A DNA stretch of 64,000 bases from Paenibacillus sp. FSL A5-0031 (GCF_001956295.1 NZ_MRTD01000009.1:1-64000); one strand, 5' to 3'; counted from the stretch's first letter, positions 53,081 to 61,396 are shown. Numbers and translations are program-made. The notes: generated by a model not told the origin, from the letters alone.

Positions 53081-54589
53081 TTGACGAATCCTACTATCAG
53101 CAAGCAAGAAGTCAAGTTCAGGCTGAAATCGAGTCAAGAATACAGTCAGGCAAGCTTCGCTGGCATTGTATCCCTGGCGCTTGGTCTTGTACTTCTGCTA
53201 AACAGTTATGTTCCCGGTGACGGGTCATTTAAGCCTGCAGTACTCATTGCAAGCATTGCATATTTTGCTTTCGCTCTGCTCGAGCTGGCGGTATGGGCGC
53301 TCATTCGAAGCGATCTTATCCGTTTGGGCGCGATCAGACGTTCCACAAGAATGCTTGGTTATGTACTTCTGTTAAGCCTTCTAACCGCGAATGTATTCGT
53401 GGCAACTACGGCGTTCCAGCTCATCAAGCAGAAAAAAAGCGCGGCGTATACGTTAGCTGTTTACTCGCTCCTTACGACTCTGTTCGTATTCGCAGTATCA
53501 GCTCTTAACTTGTTTAAGCCATATGTGGCTAACGGGTTTATGATCGGTATGTTTCTATTGATCGTTGCAGCGGTCCTGCAGCTCGCAGCATTGCTGCTGG
53601 TCGCTAAGTATGCAGATCAAGCAGCGATGCCTCGCTGGATGGGAATCGTTGCTGGTATCCTTATTTTAACTTCGGTATCCGGCAACTTGTTCGCATTATT
53701 TCTAGGATTATTACTGATTGCGAAGCTGCGGGACAAGGGTTATTCATCCGGCTCTAAGCTTGGAGAAGTTGTGGAACGTCTGTCGAGAAGCTCGACTTCC
53801 ATGCTGGGACTGCTCTTTATCCTGTTCCTGCTCACGCTGTCCATAACAAGTTACCTGACCTTTGATTACGGCCTTGCGGTTGAGAACAACTACAGCTTAA
53901 TTCTTCAATCTCCTGAGCTGGCTTATCCGCTAGGAACGGACAACTTCGGAAGAGACCTGTTCTCGCGTATCGTCTTCGGCGCACGAATCTCTTTGGCTGT
54001 CGGCTTGTTGTCAACGCTCATCCCCGTCTTGATTGGGGGCGTTCTAGGTGCAGTCTCTGGCTATTACGGGCGGCATACGGACAATATTATTATGAGGATA
54101 TTAGATATCCTCTATGCGATTCCTGGCATTCTGCTTGCCATTGCGATCATTGCGGCATTTGGCGCAAGTACGGTCAATCTAATTTTGGCATTAAGCGTAG
54201 GTGCGATTCCAACTTATGCCCGGACAATGAGAGCCAATGTCATGCTCGTATCTACGCTGGAATATGTACAGGCTGCTAGAGCTTTCGGCTCCAGTGACCG
54301 AACTATTTTGTTCAAGCATATCGTACCTAACTCCATCGCGCCGATGATTGTAAAATCTACGCTGACGATTGGTACTGCGGTCATCTCCACAAGCAGCTTG
54401 AGTTATTTGGGGCTTGGCGTCGAACCGCATATTCCGGAGTGGGGAAATATATTAAAGCTCGGAAGCGCATATCTCGAAACGCATGCCTATACGGCTGTTT
54501 ATCCGGGACTTGCGATTATCGCGCTTGTACTCTCATTCAACTTTCTTGGCGACGGCTTGCGCGATGCGCTGGATCCGAAGCTGGATTAA
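53081..54589 (+). CDS. Peptide-type ABC transporter permease (DppC/OppC family) with an extra N-terminal membrane domain
   Basis: A ~502-residue permease. The usual DppC part starts near residue 235 and contains [20 protein letters not shown], the EAA loop [20 protein letters not shown] and the C-terminal [17 protein letters not shown]. Before it lie ~220 residues with about six hydrophobic spans (about 25-45, 55-75, 90-110, 120-140, 150-170, 190-210), absent from normal DppC proteins of ~300 residues. TTG 53081 is probable (CAGGTG seven bases upstream); GTG 53072 is an alternative. It lies 14 bases after the first permease gene. The extra domain could serve coupling, sensing or docking of the unusual binding protein. 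Confidence 0.87.
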   Translation: MTNPTISKQEVKFRLKSSQEYSQASFAGIVSLALGLVLLLNSYVPGDGSFKPAVLIASIAYFAFALLELAVWALIRSDLIRLGAIRRSTRMLGYVLLLSLLTANVFVATTAFQLIKQKKSAAYTLAVYSLLTTLFVFAVSALNLFKPYVANGFMIGMFLLIVAAVLQLAALLLVAKYADQAAMPRWMGIVAGILILTSVSGNLFALFLGLLLIAKLRDKGYSSGSKLGEVVERLSRSSTSMLGLLFILFLLTLSITSYLTFDYGLAVENNYSLILQSPELAYPLGTDNFGRDLFSRIVFGARISLAVGLLSTLIPVLIGGVLGAVSGYYGRHTDNIIMRILDILYAIPGILLAIAIIAAFGASTVNLILALSVGAIPTYARTMRANVMLVSTLEYVQAARAFGSSDRTILFKHIVPNSIAPMIVKSTLTIGTAVISTSSLSYLGLGVEPHIPEWGNILKLGSAYLETHAYTAVYPGLAIIALVLSFNFLGDGLRDALDPKLD

Positions 54590-54658
54590 AGATTTCATCC
54601 CTTTTTTAAAATATAGGAAAGTATAAGCTTCACATTTATACTCCGCCTATATTTTGCG

Positions 54659-54705
54659 AGAAACTTCTTGTCCTTAAACAAGGACGACGAAGTCGTTTCT
54701 TCTTA
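54659..54705 (+). terminator. Hairpin between the permease and binding-protein genes
   Basis: agaaac (54659-54664)/gtttct (54695-54700) with an inner cttgtcctt/aaggac stem, followed by tcttaacc. It may reduce read-through so that the binding protein gene is expressed from its own promoter; the T-run is weak. Confidence 0.4.
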
Positions 54706-54811
54706 ACCTCATTCATATTCCATCGACTTCTACGTTACGAGACCGGAATGGGCGATAACTGAATGTGAGTTAACATATAAGATATAGATAAAACAGGAGG
54801 AGACTACTATC

Positions 54812-56644
54812 ATGAAGAACAAAGGCAAATTCGCCGCATTGTTGCTAATCAGTCTTTCGATTATGCTCAGCGGATGCAAATTAACAACCAAGAACGACGT
54901 GAAGGAATCACCAGCACCAACGCAAGGAACAGAGGCAGTCGTTGACAGTAACCCAGTAGATATAGAATTGCTTGGCATGAGCTCAAACGAGGCTGACCTT
55001 AACATTGTTCGCGATCAGCTTACAAAAAACGGCTTTAAAGTGAAATTGAATCTTCAAGCTGATTACGGCAGCTTCAAATCACAGCAGGACGCTGGCAACT
55101 ATGACATCGCATTGTCCAGCTGGACTACCGTTACGGGTAACCCCGACTATGCAGTACGCTCGCTCTTCAAAACAGGCGGAGACTACAGCATCCTTGCTGA
55201 TCCGGAAATCGATAAATTGATTGATGCGGCTGGTGCTCAAACGCCAGAAGAGTACACAGAAACGTACAAGCAATTCGAGCAGCAGCTTGTCTTTGACAAG
55301 GCTTATATCGCGCCGCTATACAACTCATTGAAAGCACAGGCTTTGAATCAAGACGTACTGAACAAGGATTCCGTACGCATCTCGAAGTCACGTTCGCTTC
55401 CTTGGGAAGATGTTGATTTTAAAGACACTTCAAAGCGTGCAAAAGATGCGCTAGTGCTTCAATCGACTATGCCGACGCTGACGTCGCTTGATCCAATCAA
55501 AGGCAACGACGGCTCCATCAACATTATTAATACGAATATGTATGTGCGTCTAGTGAATCTTACAGATGATGATAAAATCACTTCCGAAGGTTCCCTATCG
55601 TTGAATCATGCGATTGCTGATGGCAATTCCGATTATTACTTTATCCTAAGAGACGATATCAACTTTGCTCAAATCAAAAACAAGCTCGCAGTTGATACTG
55701 GCGAACGCGTTGGTGCTGACGATGTAATCTTCTCGCTGAACCGCGCGAAGGACAAAAACTCTGTACCTGACCACCGTACGTTTACTCTTCACGAGCATAT
55801 CAATAACGTGGAACTTGTAACGGATGCTGCAGCACTAGATGCTGTTAAGGTTTCCGGTGGCAGCGACACTGTAAAAGCAGCTCTTGAAAAAGGTCTTGGT
55901 TCAAAAATATCCGCTCTCGTATCGGATAAGAAACAAGCGAACAACAAAGAGGGTAAATACCAAGTCGTTAAGCTTACGACGACTGAGCCTTTCCCGCAAG
56001 TACTGAACTACTTGGCTCACCAATCGGCAGGTATCGTGTCCAAGAAACAAGTAGAGAGCATCAACACGTACGATGTAGCTAAATTCGATGTGAACAAAGA
56101 TATTCCTTACGGCGACCAAAATACGGTAACAGAAGGCAGCGCGTATAACAACACATTGTTTACAAGCGGTCCTTACATCCTGTCCTCCAAAAATGATTAC
56201 GAGGCTATTTTCTACAAAAACCCTGCGTATATGAAGGGTACAGAAAATGAGCCGAATATCGCTAATATTAAAATCCGCTTTATCAAAGACGCAGACAGCA
56301 GCTTGTCCGCGCTTCGCAGTGGTGAGATTCACATCTACTACGGCGTATCCGAGACGAAATTTGACGTTGTGAAGGGCGACAGCAAGCTGGCGCTTCAAAC
56401 CGTACAAAGCAATGCTGTTTCTTACTTGCTGTTCAATACAAAAAACCGTCCAGTTGCGGAAAGCGCAGATCTGCGGAAAGCAGTTCTATACTCCATTAAC
56501 CAGGATGAGATCTTGGCATTCTACAATGGCAACAAGTTCAAAGCCGTTTCCACGCTTAGCCCGCTTGTGAATACTGGCATGGAGCTGAAAGCTGATCCGG
56601 CGAAAGCGAAAGAATTCCTAAACGCCTACAAAGCAAGCAAGTAA
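54812..56644 (+). CDS. Peptide-type ABC transporter substrate-binding lipoprotein with apparently permuted domain order
   Basis: A 610-residue lipoprotein (lipobox LSGC, Cys22). It belongs to SBP_bac_5, but the segments are in the wrong order. Residues ~47-180 (IVRDQLTKNGFKVKLNLQAD, GNYDIALSSWTTVTGNPDY, DPEIDKLIDAA, QLVFDKAYIAPLYNSL) match what normally lies near the C-terminus. Residues ~212-610 start with the normal N-terminal part (LVLQSTMPTLTSLDPIKGN, GERVGADDVIFSLNRAKD) and end with LRKAVLYSINQDEILAFYNG and DPAKAKEFLNAYKASK, where ordinary proteins would continue into the first segment. It therefore reads as a circular permutation. GGAGG precedes the ATG. It should serve the permeases upstream; substrate unknown. 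Confidence 0.88.
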   Translation: MKNKGKFAALLLISLSIMLSGCKLTTKNDVKESPAPTQGTEAVVDSNPVDIELLGMSSNEADLNIVRDQLTKNGFKVKLNLQADYGSFKSQQDAGNYDIALSSWTTVTGNPDYAVRSLFKTGGDYSILADPEIDKLIDAAGAQTPEEYTETYKQFEQQLVFDKAYIAPLYNSLKAQALNQDVLNKDSVRISKSRSLPWEDVDFKDTSKRAKDALVLQSTMPTLTSLDPIKGNDGSINIINTNMYVRLVNLTDDDKITSEGSLSLNHAIADGNSDYYFILRDDINFAQIKNKLAVDTGERVGADDVIFSLNRAKDKNSVPDHRTFTLHEHINNVELVTDAAALDAVKVSGGSDTVKAALEKGLGSKISALVSDKKQANNKEGKYQVVKLTTTEPFPQVLNYLAHQSAGIVSKKQVESINTYDVAKFDVNKDIPYGDQNTVTEGSAYNNTLFTSGPYILSSKNDYEAIFYKNPAYMKGTENEPNIANIKIRFIKDADSSLSALRSGEIHIYYGVSETKFDVVKGDSKLALQTVQSNAVSYLLFNTKNRPVAESADLRKAVLYSINQDEILAFYNGNKFKAVSTLSPLVNTGMELKADPAKAKEFLNAYKASK

Positions 56645-56659
56645 CTTTTAATATTGGCA

Positions 56660-56705
56660 AGAGACTGCCTCCGGTTATCCATGATGACCGGGGCAGTCTC
56701 TTTCA
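56660..56705 (+). terminator. Terminator of the binding-protein gene
   Basis: Stem agagactgcc (56660-56669)/ggcagtctct (56692-56701) with inner ccggt/accgg pairing, followed by TTTC. Confidence 0.8.
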
Positions 56706-56746
56706 CATAGGACTGCTCACATGCGAGCATAAAGGAGAGATTACGA

Positions 56747-57202
56747 ATGGCTGACACACTCAAGCCCGAAACGAAGCTTTCACAATGGGATGCCTTGATG
56801 CTGGAATCGCTGAAGGCTTACGGCTGGCCAAATGATGAACTGATTAGCAAAGTGCAGGCTGGCAATTTGCCTACAGATGAAAGTAAGTTCCATTTCGAAT
56901 ACACCGCTTTAACCGCTTTGGCGAATGAGGAGCAAGATACTTTCGTACAAGCTGTAACAAACGGCTATCAAATCAAGTACAACACGATACGCGGCATTCA
57001 CAGCTGGATACTTGTCGCACTGAAGCAAGAAGCAGAGCTTATTCTGGAGCCGGAGAACGAAGCGGTCATCGCCCATTTGTCAGAAGCTGAAGCAAAGCGC
57101 CTCGCTTTCGTACTTTCATTCGGCTGGGGAGTATCCCCTCATGAGGGAGAGCAAGATTCAGACGGTAGAGCCGCGTATAAGGTGGCACCTGTTAGAGCAT
57201 AA
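56747..57202 (+). CDS. Small soluble protein of unknown function downstream of the binding protein
   Basis: A 151-residue protein without signal peptide or membrane span. It appears mostly helical with repeated acidic stretches; notable conserved-looking parts are LSQWDALMLESLKAYGWPND and FVLSFGWGVSPHEGE. I do not recognise a family. AAAGGAGAGATTACGAATG supports the start. It lies 100 bases after the transporter's binding protein, behind that gene's terminator, so it may be expressed by partial read-through as the last member of that group. Confidence 0.7.
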   Translation: MADTLKPETKLSQWDALMLESLKAYGWPNDELISKVQAGNLPTDESKFHFEYTALTALANEEQDTFVQAVTNGYQIKYNTIRGIHSWILVALKQEAELILEPENEAVIAHLSEAEAKRLAFVLSFGWGVSPHEGEQDSDGRAAYKVAPVRA

Positions 57203-57331
57203 GGGTTGGCTGGAATTAAAAAGGAATCATTTATGATTATGGTTTCGGTGAACAGAATTGTGACCGATAAGAAGGATGCTTTTTTTAAAAATGCTCTTCG
57301 TTTAGGGTTTTGGAACGAATGTTATACCTAT

Positions 57332-57370
57332 ACAACAAACCCAGTACCGCATCGGTACTGGGTTTGTTGT
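57332..57370 (-). terminator. Terminator of the SLH-domain gene (may act both ways)
   Basis: Perfect 17-bp inverted repeat acaacaaacccagtacc/ggtactgggtttgttgt with a 5-base loop, seven bases beyond the stop codon of the minus-strand gene. It lies within a short plus-strand frame that is therefore not a gene. Confidence 0.7.
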
Positions 57371-57376
57371 ATAACA

Positions 57377-58591
57377 TTAAACATCTTCCCATCCAAAATA
57401 AGAATAGGGGAACCAAGAAGTCGAGACATAGACAACAGCATGGCTCTCCTTATCGAATATGAACGATATTGAATACATATTATCAGGGTTGTTAAGCTTA
57501 TCATGAATGGAAATGTCGCGGTAATTTCCGTCGCTGGTCTTCTCGTAGAAATAGGTAGCTGATTGGTCTCCATAAAATCCAAAAGTTCCATATAGGCGAA
57601 GGACATCGAACATGGTGCTTTCTCCGAGGACAATCCCCTTATATGTACGTAATGACGGATTTATATTGGTAGGTTCAATAGTGTCTTGATCTATTTTCCA
57701 AGAATCAATCAGCCCATCTTTGTTGTAGTGTGCTGAGAATAAAGGGTAAATGTTATTATTAAAGACATCCTTTTCATCCGAAACCTCGTATAGATCCTCT
57801 ATTGTTTTTTTTGAATCTCCTATCTTCACCTCAGTAAAAGGACTATTTCCAAATAAATTGAAGTCATTTCTCGTGACGGGTTCGGCGCTGAAATCTGGAA
57901 TACGCTGGATGGCTGCAGATGGTAAAGACGGTAGAAGTGTGCGATCCGATGGAGCGGTTGGCCTTTTTTCTATATCCAGTACTCCTTTAAAGGTGAGCTG
58001 TCTAATCCACTGAATGGCTTCTGCTCGTGAAAAAGAGTCCTGTCCATTGAATTGCTCTGGCGTTATAGCGTCACTGTTAGCCATACCGTTTCCAATGAGG
58101 TAAACAACGGCGTCTTCACCTTCAAAATGAACCCCTTGCACGGCACAAATGATTTCTGAAGCTCGTGACTTCGTGAGTGGCTCCATTCTCAGCTTATGGT
58201 TCGAAGCGCCGGATGTAGGATGATTAAAGCTCTCTGCCATGCGATAGGGACCGCCTGTCCAATCATCATTACCCTCAGGGGAACTTGCGGATGGCAAAGC
58301 CATACCCAAGGCTCTATAAAGAGCTTTTAAAAACTCTGCTTCAGTTATTGGCTCGTCAGGCTTTAAGCTGCTGTCAGGGTATCCATTTATAATATTTTGT
58401 GCCATAGCCCATTGAAACAAACGCTCAGCCCAGTGTCCTTTCATTCCATAGGGCTTGATAATGAGAAAATCGTATTTTCCGTCATCTTTTTGATCCTGAG
58501 CATGCAAAGTTGCTGTTGTTGTTAACCAAAATAATGAAGATACGATGATCAGACATGTGACTATACGCTTAATCTTAAACATAAAATTCAT
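57377..58591 (-). CDS. S-layer homology (SLH) domain protein
   Basis: A 404-residue secreted protein with a signal peptide (MNFMFKIKRIVTCLIIVSSLFW..., cleavage near residue 31). The first SLH module spans ~50-95 (GHWAERLFQWAMAQNIINGY, PDSSLKPDEPITEAEFLKAL); a second, weaker one spans ~160-215 (DSFSRAEAIQWIRQL). SLH modules bind pyruvylated wall polymers, so the protein should sit on the cell surface. The C-terminal ~170 residues (from about TEVKIGDSKKTIEDLYEVSD) have a repeated pattern (IGDSKKTIEDLY and VLGESTMFDVLRLYG) of unknown role. GGAAGG precedes the ATG. Monocistronic. Confidence 0.85.
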   Translation of the reverse strand: MNFMFKIKRIVTCLIIVSSLFWLTTTATLHAQDQKDDGKYDFLIIKPYGMKGHWAERLFQWAMAQNIINGYPDSSLKPDEPITEAEFLKALYRALGMALPSASSPEGNDDWTGGPYRMAESFNHPTSGASNHKLRMEPLTKSRASEIICAVQGVHFEGEDAVVYLIGNGMANSDAITPEQFNGQDSFSRAEAIQWIRQLTFKGVLDIEKRPTAPSDRTLLPSLPSAAIQRIPDFSAEPVTRNDFNLFGNSPFTEVKIGDSKKTIEDLYEVSDEKDVFNNNIYPLFSAHYNKDGLIDSWKIDQDTIEPTNINPSLRTYKGIVLGESTMFDVLRLYGTFGFYGDQSATYFYEKTSDGNYRDISIHDKLNNPDNMYSISFIFDKESHAVVYVSTSWFPYSYFGWEDV

Positions 58592-58830
58592 CCTTCCGAA
58601 TCCAAATAAGTACTGTTTTTTTATATTGTTAAAAACTTCCTAATGTTATATCGGAAAGTATAGTATTTTAACTGATAGCTGCGAGTGAAAACGGCGATTT
58701 GATTCATTTTACTTTAAACTGAATTAGATGAGGCGATGTAGGATGAATAAGAACATCGATGATATCGATGGTTCTTAAATCCGCTGCTAGGTTGATTTCA
58801 TGGAACATAAGCAAGCTTTAAAAAAAATTT

Positions 58831-58854
58831 GAATATTCCTTTACAGGAATATTC
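58831..58854 (+). promoter_or_regulatory. Palindromic operator of the ArsR-family gene
   Basis: GAATATTCC (58831-58839), TTTACA, GGAATATTC (58846-58854): a perfect 9-6-9 inverted repeat whose centre is the -35 box. Typical of ArsR-type autorepression. Confidence 0.65.
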
Positions 58855-58869
58855 CCGTTGTGGTATATT
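58840..58869 (+). promoter_or_regulatory. Promoter of the ArsR-AHSA1 genes
   Basis: TTTACA (58840-58845), 18 bases, TATATT (58864-58869). Confidence 0.6.
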
Positions 58870-58923
58870 TAATTCAACAAAAGGAAATACAAGGAGGGAG
58901 GGCTTAAAGGATTCGATAAAGTA

Positions 58924-58983
58924 ATGATTGCTTTAGAGAAGGCTTATTTAATTAAATCAAGTGAATGGATGTTTTTCTTATGA
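58924..58983 (+). CDS. Possible 19-codon leader ORF coupled to the ArsR-family gene
   Basis: ATG at 58924 opens MIALEKAYLIKSSEWMFFL and its TGA overlaps the ATG at 58980 of the ArsR gene (ATGA). The strong purine-rich site lies 22 bases upstream, so initiation at this ATG is doubtful. If translated, it would couple translation of a gene that lacks its own ribosome binding site. Confidence 0.25.
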   Translation: MIALEKAYLIKSSEWMFFL

Positions 58984-59306
58984 ATGCTAACGTTATGAGT
59001 GCCTTGGCTGAGCCTAACCGCCTGCAGATTGTTGACCTATTGCGAGCGAGTCCTCTAACGGTTGGGGAGATTGCTGAAAGGCTTGGCCTACGCCAGCCCC
59101 AAGCTTCCAAGCATTTGCGCGTCCTTAGCGAGGCCGGTATTGTTGAGGTGCAGGCGATTGCTAACCGTCGTATTTACAAGCTGCGTCCTGACCCGTTTAA
59201 GGAATTAGACGCTTGGCTGGAATCATACCGACGTATGTGGGAGGAACGCTACGATCGGCTGGACGATTATTTACTGGAGCTGCAAAACAAGGAAACAGAT
59301 AAGTAA
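58980..59306 (+). CDS. ArsR-family transcriptional regulator
   Basis: A 108-residue winged-helix repressor: ALAEPNRLQIVDLLRASPLT, then GEIAERLGLRQPQASKHLRV as the recognition helix-turn-helix and VQAIANRRIYKLRPDPFKEL as the wing. It has no metal-binding cysteines, so it belongs to the metal-independent subgroup commonly paired with an AHSA1/SRPBCC protein. ATG 58980 gives the usual length; ATG 58965 would add five residues, and neither has a good ribosome binding site. A palindrome on its -35 box suggests autorepression. Confidence 0.87.
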   Translation: MNANVMSALAEPNRLQIVDLLRASPLTVGEIAERLGLRQPQASKHLRVLSEAGIVEVQAIANRRIYKLRPDPFKELDAWLESYRRMWEERYDRLDDYLLELQNKETDK

Positions 59307-59366
59307 GATTAGCTATAAGAAATCAACGGATTAATGATATAAACAAATTTGAGGAGGATGTTTATT

Positions 59367-59900
59367 ATGACTAACCCTAACCTAACTAATCAATTGGTAT
59401 CGAAAGTAGAAGGCAGCACACTTATATTGGAGCGTGTGTTTCAAGCACCGCGCGAGCTTGTATTCAAAGCTTTCTCGGAGGCAGAGCATTTAAAACATTG
59501 GTGGGGACCAAAAGGCTGGACTTTACCTGTATGCAACGTCGACTTCCGTCCAGGTGGAACTTGGCATTATTGCATGAAGTGTGAAGATAAGAACCAAGGC
59601 GACTTCTACGGTATGGAATCGTGGGGTAAAGCATTCTATCAGGAGATTACAGCACCGGAGCAGATCGTCTATAAAGATTGTTTCTCGGATGCGGAAGGCA
59701 ATATTGCGGAAAATATGCCGCAAATGATGGTTACACTCGATTTTATTGAGCAAGATGGCAAGACGAAACTAATTAATACCGCGAAATATGCATCGCCAGA
59801 AGCTTTGCAAACGGTGATCGATATGGGAATGATTCCAGGTATAACGCAAACGTTTGAAAACTTGGATGTTCATTTGGAAAAGCTGCAACAAAGCAATTAA
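59367..59900 (+). CDS. SRPBCC/AHSA1-like protein
   Basis: A 177-residue START/Bet v1-like fold protein: LERVFQAPRELVFKAFSEAEHLKHWWGPKGW near the start (~22-52), then FRPGGTWHYCMKC and a long C-terminal helix. These AHSA1-like proteins bind hydrophobic ligands in a cavity; no reaction is known for most. It forms the typical pair with the ArsR-family gene 60 bases upstream. ATG 59367 follows GAGGAGG by nine bases. A terminator follows at 59908. Confidence 0.88.
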   Translation: MTNPNLTNQLVSKVEGSTLILERVFQAPRELVFKAFSEAEHLKHWWGPKGWTLPVCNVDFRPGGTWHYCMKCEDKNQGDFYGMESWGKAFYQEITAPEQIVYKDCFSDAEGNIAENMPQMMVTLDFIEQDGKTKLINTAKYASPEALQTVIDMGMIPGITQTFENLDVHLEKLQQSN

Positions 59901-59907
59901 GGAATAA

Positions 59908-59946
59908 AGGCGTAGAATGAACCTAGGTTCATTTTACGCCTCTTTT
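59908..59946 (+). terminator. Terminator of the ArsR-AHSA1 genes
   Basis: A 16-bp stem aggcgtagaatgaacc/ggttcattttacgcct (one G-T pair) followed by cttttgtt. Confidence 0.85.
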
Positions 59947-60029
59947 GTTATTTATGGAGAAATAAACGAGATGGAATAGTGATTTAATATTACATTGCTC
60001 CGAATAACCCTTGAATAAAGATACAAATA

Positions 60030-60058
60030 TTGACATGAACGTCCTAACATACTACACT
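60030..60058 (+). promoter_or_regulatory. Promoter of the second BlaI-M56 operon
   Basis: Consensus TTGACA (60030-60035), 17 bases, TACACT (60053-60058). The -10 lies inside the operator palindrome. Confidence 0.7.
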
Positions 60059-60075
60059 GTGTAGTATGTTAGGAC
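60041..60075 (+). promoter_or_regulatory. BlaI-type operator 1 (before the BlaI-M56 operon)
   Basis: gtcctaacatactaca and tgtagtatgttaggac form a perfect 16-3-16 inverted repeat. The inner TACTACA-N3-TGTAGTA (60050-60066) is the usual BlaI/MecI core and recurs before the lgt gene. Confidence 0.85.
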
Positions 60076-60083
60076 GTGATCGC

Positions 60084-60515
60084 ATGCAAATAAAAAGATT
60101 GAACGTGAGCGGTGAGGGACTAAATCGATTTTTTGGGTCGCTTGAAGCTAAAATTATGGATATTCTATGGTCTTCCGATGGTTTGAGTATCAAAGAGGTA
60201 CAGGCAATTTTAAATCAGGATAATCCGATTTCTGTTAACGCAGTGATGACAGTGATGAACCGATTGCTGGACAAAGGCCATCTTACGAAAAGGCAGACTG
60301 GAACGGGTAGAAACCAAGCTGCACAGTTCAGCACGGTGCAGTCAAGGGAACAATTTTTATCGGAACAGACGAAAGCAGTATCACAAGGACTTATACAGGA
60401 GTATGGCAGTTTAGTCGTGAACCATATGATCGATGCGCTGGATGACGTTGATCAGGAAACGATCGCGAAGCTGGAACGCAAACTAAGCGAAATCAAGAGA
60501 GGAAAAAAAGAATGA
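60084..60515 (+). CDS. BlaI/MecI-family repressor (second copy)
   Basis: A 143-residue repressor: LNRFFGSLEAKIMDILWSSD, then SVNAVMTVMNRLLDKGHLTK as the recognition region (~45-65) and a C-terminal dimerisation part. ATG 60084 has TTAGGA ten bases upstream; that site lies in the right arm of the operator palindrome. The stop overlaps the next start (ATGA). The operator at 60041 implies autorepression, and the same core before lgt implies control of that gene too. Confidence 0.9.
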   Translation: MQIKRLNVSGEGLNRFFGSLEAKIMDILWSSDGLSIKEVQAILNQDNPISVNAVMTVMNRLLDKGHLTKRQTGTGRNQAAQFSTVQSREQFLSEQTKAVSQGLIQEYGSLVVNHMIDALDDVDQETIAKLERKLSEIKRGKKE

Positions 60516-61312
60516 ACCCTCCGGTTAAGCTGAAATGGATCTTTGCACTGATGATCTTCTGCATGGCTTTGTTTAGCATGCAGATGGGGATTTTTGTTGC
60601 TCGCCAAATGGAAGACGAGAGGCTGCATGGCTTTACTTTGACTTTTGCCCTGCTTGTCATGGTCGCCTTGTATACGCTCATAAGGGTGAGCTGGCGAATG
60701 ATAACGCAGACGTATTTTTCGAGGAAATGGCTAAAGCTGTTTTATGCTATTAAACATGACAGACTAACGAAACGCTTTAACTATAAGTACCGCAGCTTAA
60801 AAACAGAAATCATCGTGGTGAAGGATGATGCTTTTGTCGCGCTGGCGATCGGCATGCGACGGCCGAAAATTGTGGTCTCAACAGCGGTTCTCGATATATT
60901 CAGTGATGATGAGGTAAAGGCGATATTGCTGCATGAATGGCATCATTGTCTCAATCGTGATAATTTCAAGCTGTTTCTGATGACCATGCTGACGGAAGCT
61001 TTTGCGTATTGGCCCATTATGAAGCCGATTTTTCGCTATTATCAAACATGGACCGAGCTGCTCGCCGACCGCTTTGCGATCCGCCAAATGGGCTCGGAGT
61101 TGCATTTGGCTAGTGTACTATTGAAGTTGTCAAAGCTGGGGGGAATGAAGCAGCATGCGGCATCGGTTCATTTTGCAAATACAACGATGCATTATCGCAT
61201 CATGCAAGTTCTAGAGCCTGAAAAAACAGTGAAGGTAAAGATAGCCTTGCGCAGACCACTGCTTGCCTCTTTATCGTTGCTACTGCTATTTATGTTGGGC
61301 GGGGACTCATAA
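60512..61312 (+). CDS. M56-family membrane metallopeptidase (short BlaR1-like, no sensor domain)
   Basis: A 266-residue membrane peptidase. Spans lie at ~8-28, ~40-60, ~150-170 and ~245-263. The zinc site is HEWHH near residue 141 (ILLHEWHHCLNRDNF), with the third ligand probably in TELLADRFAIRQ. Unlike BlaR1 it ends right after the last span, so it has no extracellular sensor domain; the signal must come through the membrane or the short loops. It is coupled to the BlaI-type repressor gene by an ATGA overlap and probably leads to that repressor's inactivation. Confidence 0.87.
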   Translation: MNPPVKLKWIFALMIFCMALFSMQMGIFVARQMEDERLHGFTLTFALLVMVALYTLIRVSWRMITQTYFSRKWLKLFYAIKHDRLTKRFNYKYRSLKTEIIVVKDDAFVALAIGMRRPKIVVSTAVLDIFSDDEVKAILLHEWHHCLNRDNFKLFLMTMLTEAFAYWPIMKPIFRYYQTWTELLADRFAIRQMGSELHLASVLLKLSKLGGMKQHAASVHFANTTMHYRIMQVLEPEKTVKVKIALRRPLLASLSLLLLFMLGGDS

Positions 61313-61329
61313 ATTTTTTTATGCAATCA

Positions 61330-61346
61330 TACTACAGACTGTAGTA
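61330..61346 (+). promoter_or_regulatory. BlaI-type operator 2 (before lgt)
   Basis: tactacagactgtagta has the same TACTACA-N3-TGTAGTA core as operator 1. It lies between the M56 stop and the lgt start (51 bases upstream). Confidence 0.75.
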
Positions 61347-61396
61347 TTGAGGAAGGCGACAGGTCATGGCGATATGAACCCAGGGAGGATAAGTGA

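Larger units (their letters stand above)
58592..58979. other. Intergenic region between SLH gene and ArsR-family gene
   Basis: It contains the ArsR-family promoter and palindrome (58831-58869), a long purine-rich AAGGAGGGAGGG (58891-58902) with no start codon at proper distance, and a short frame (58924-58983). Confidence 0.55.

Noticed and set aside
57206..57472. 88-codon plus-strand frame after the unknown small protein
   Set aside because: Runs through the perfect 17-bp terminator at 57332 and into the opposite SLH gene.
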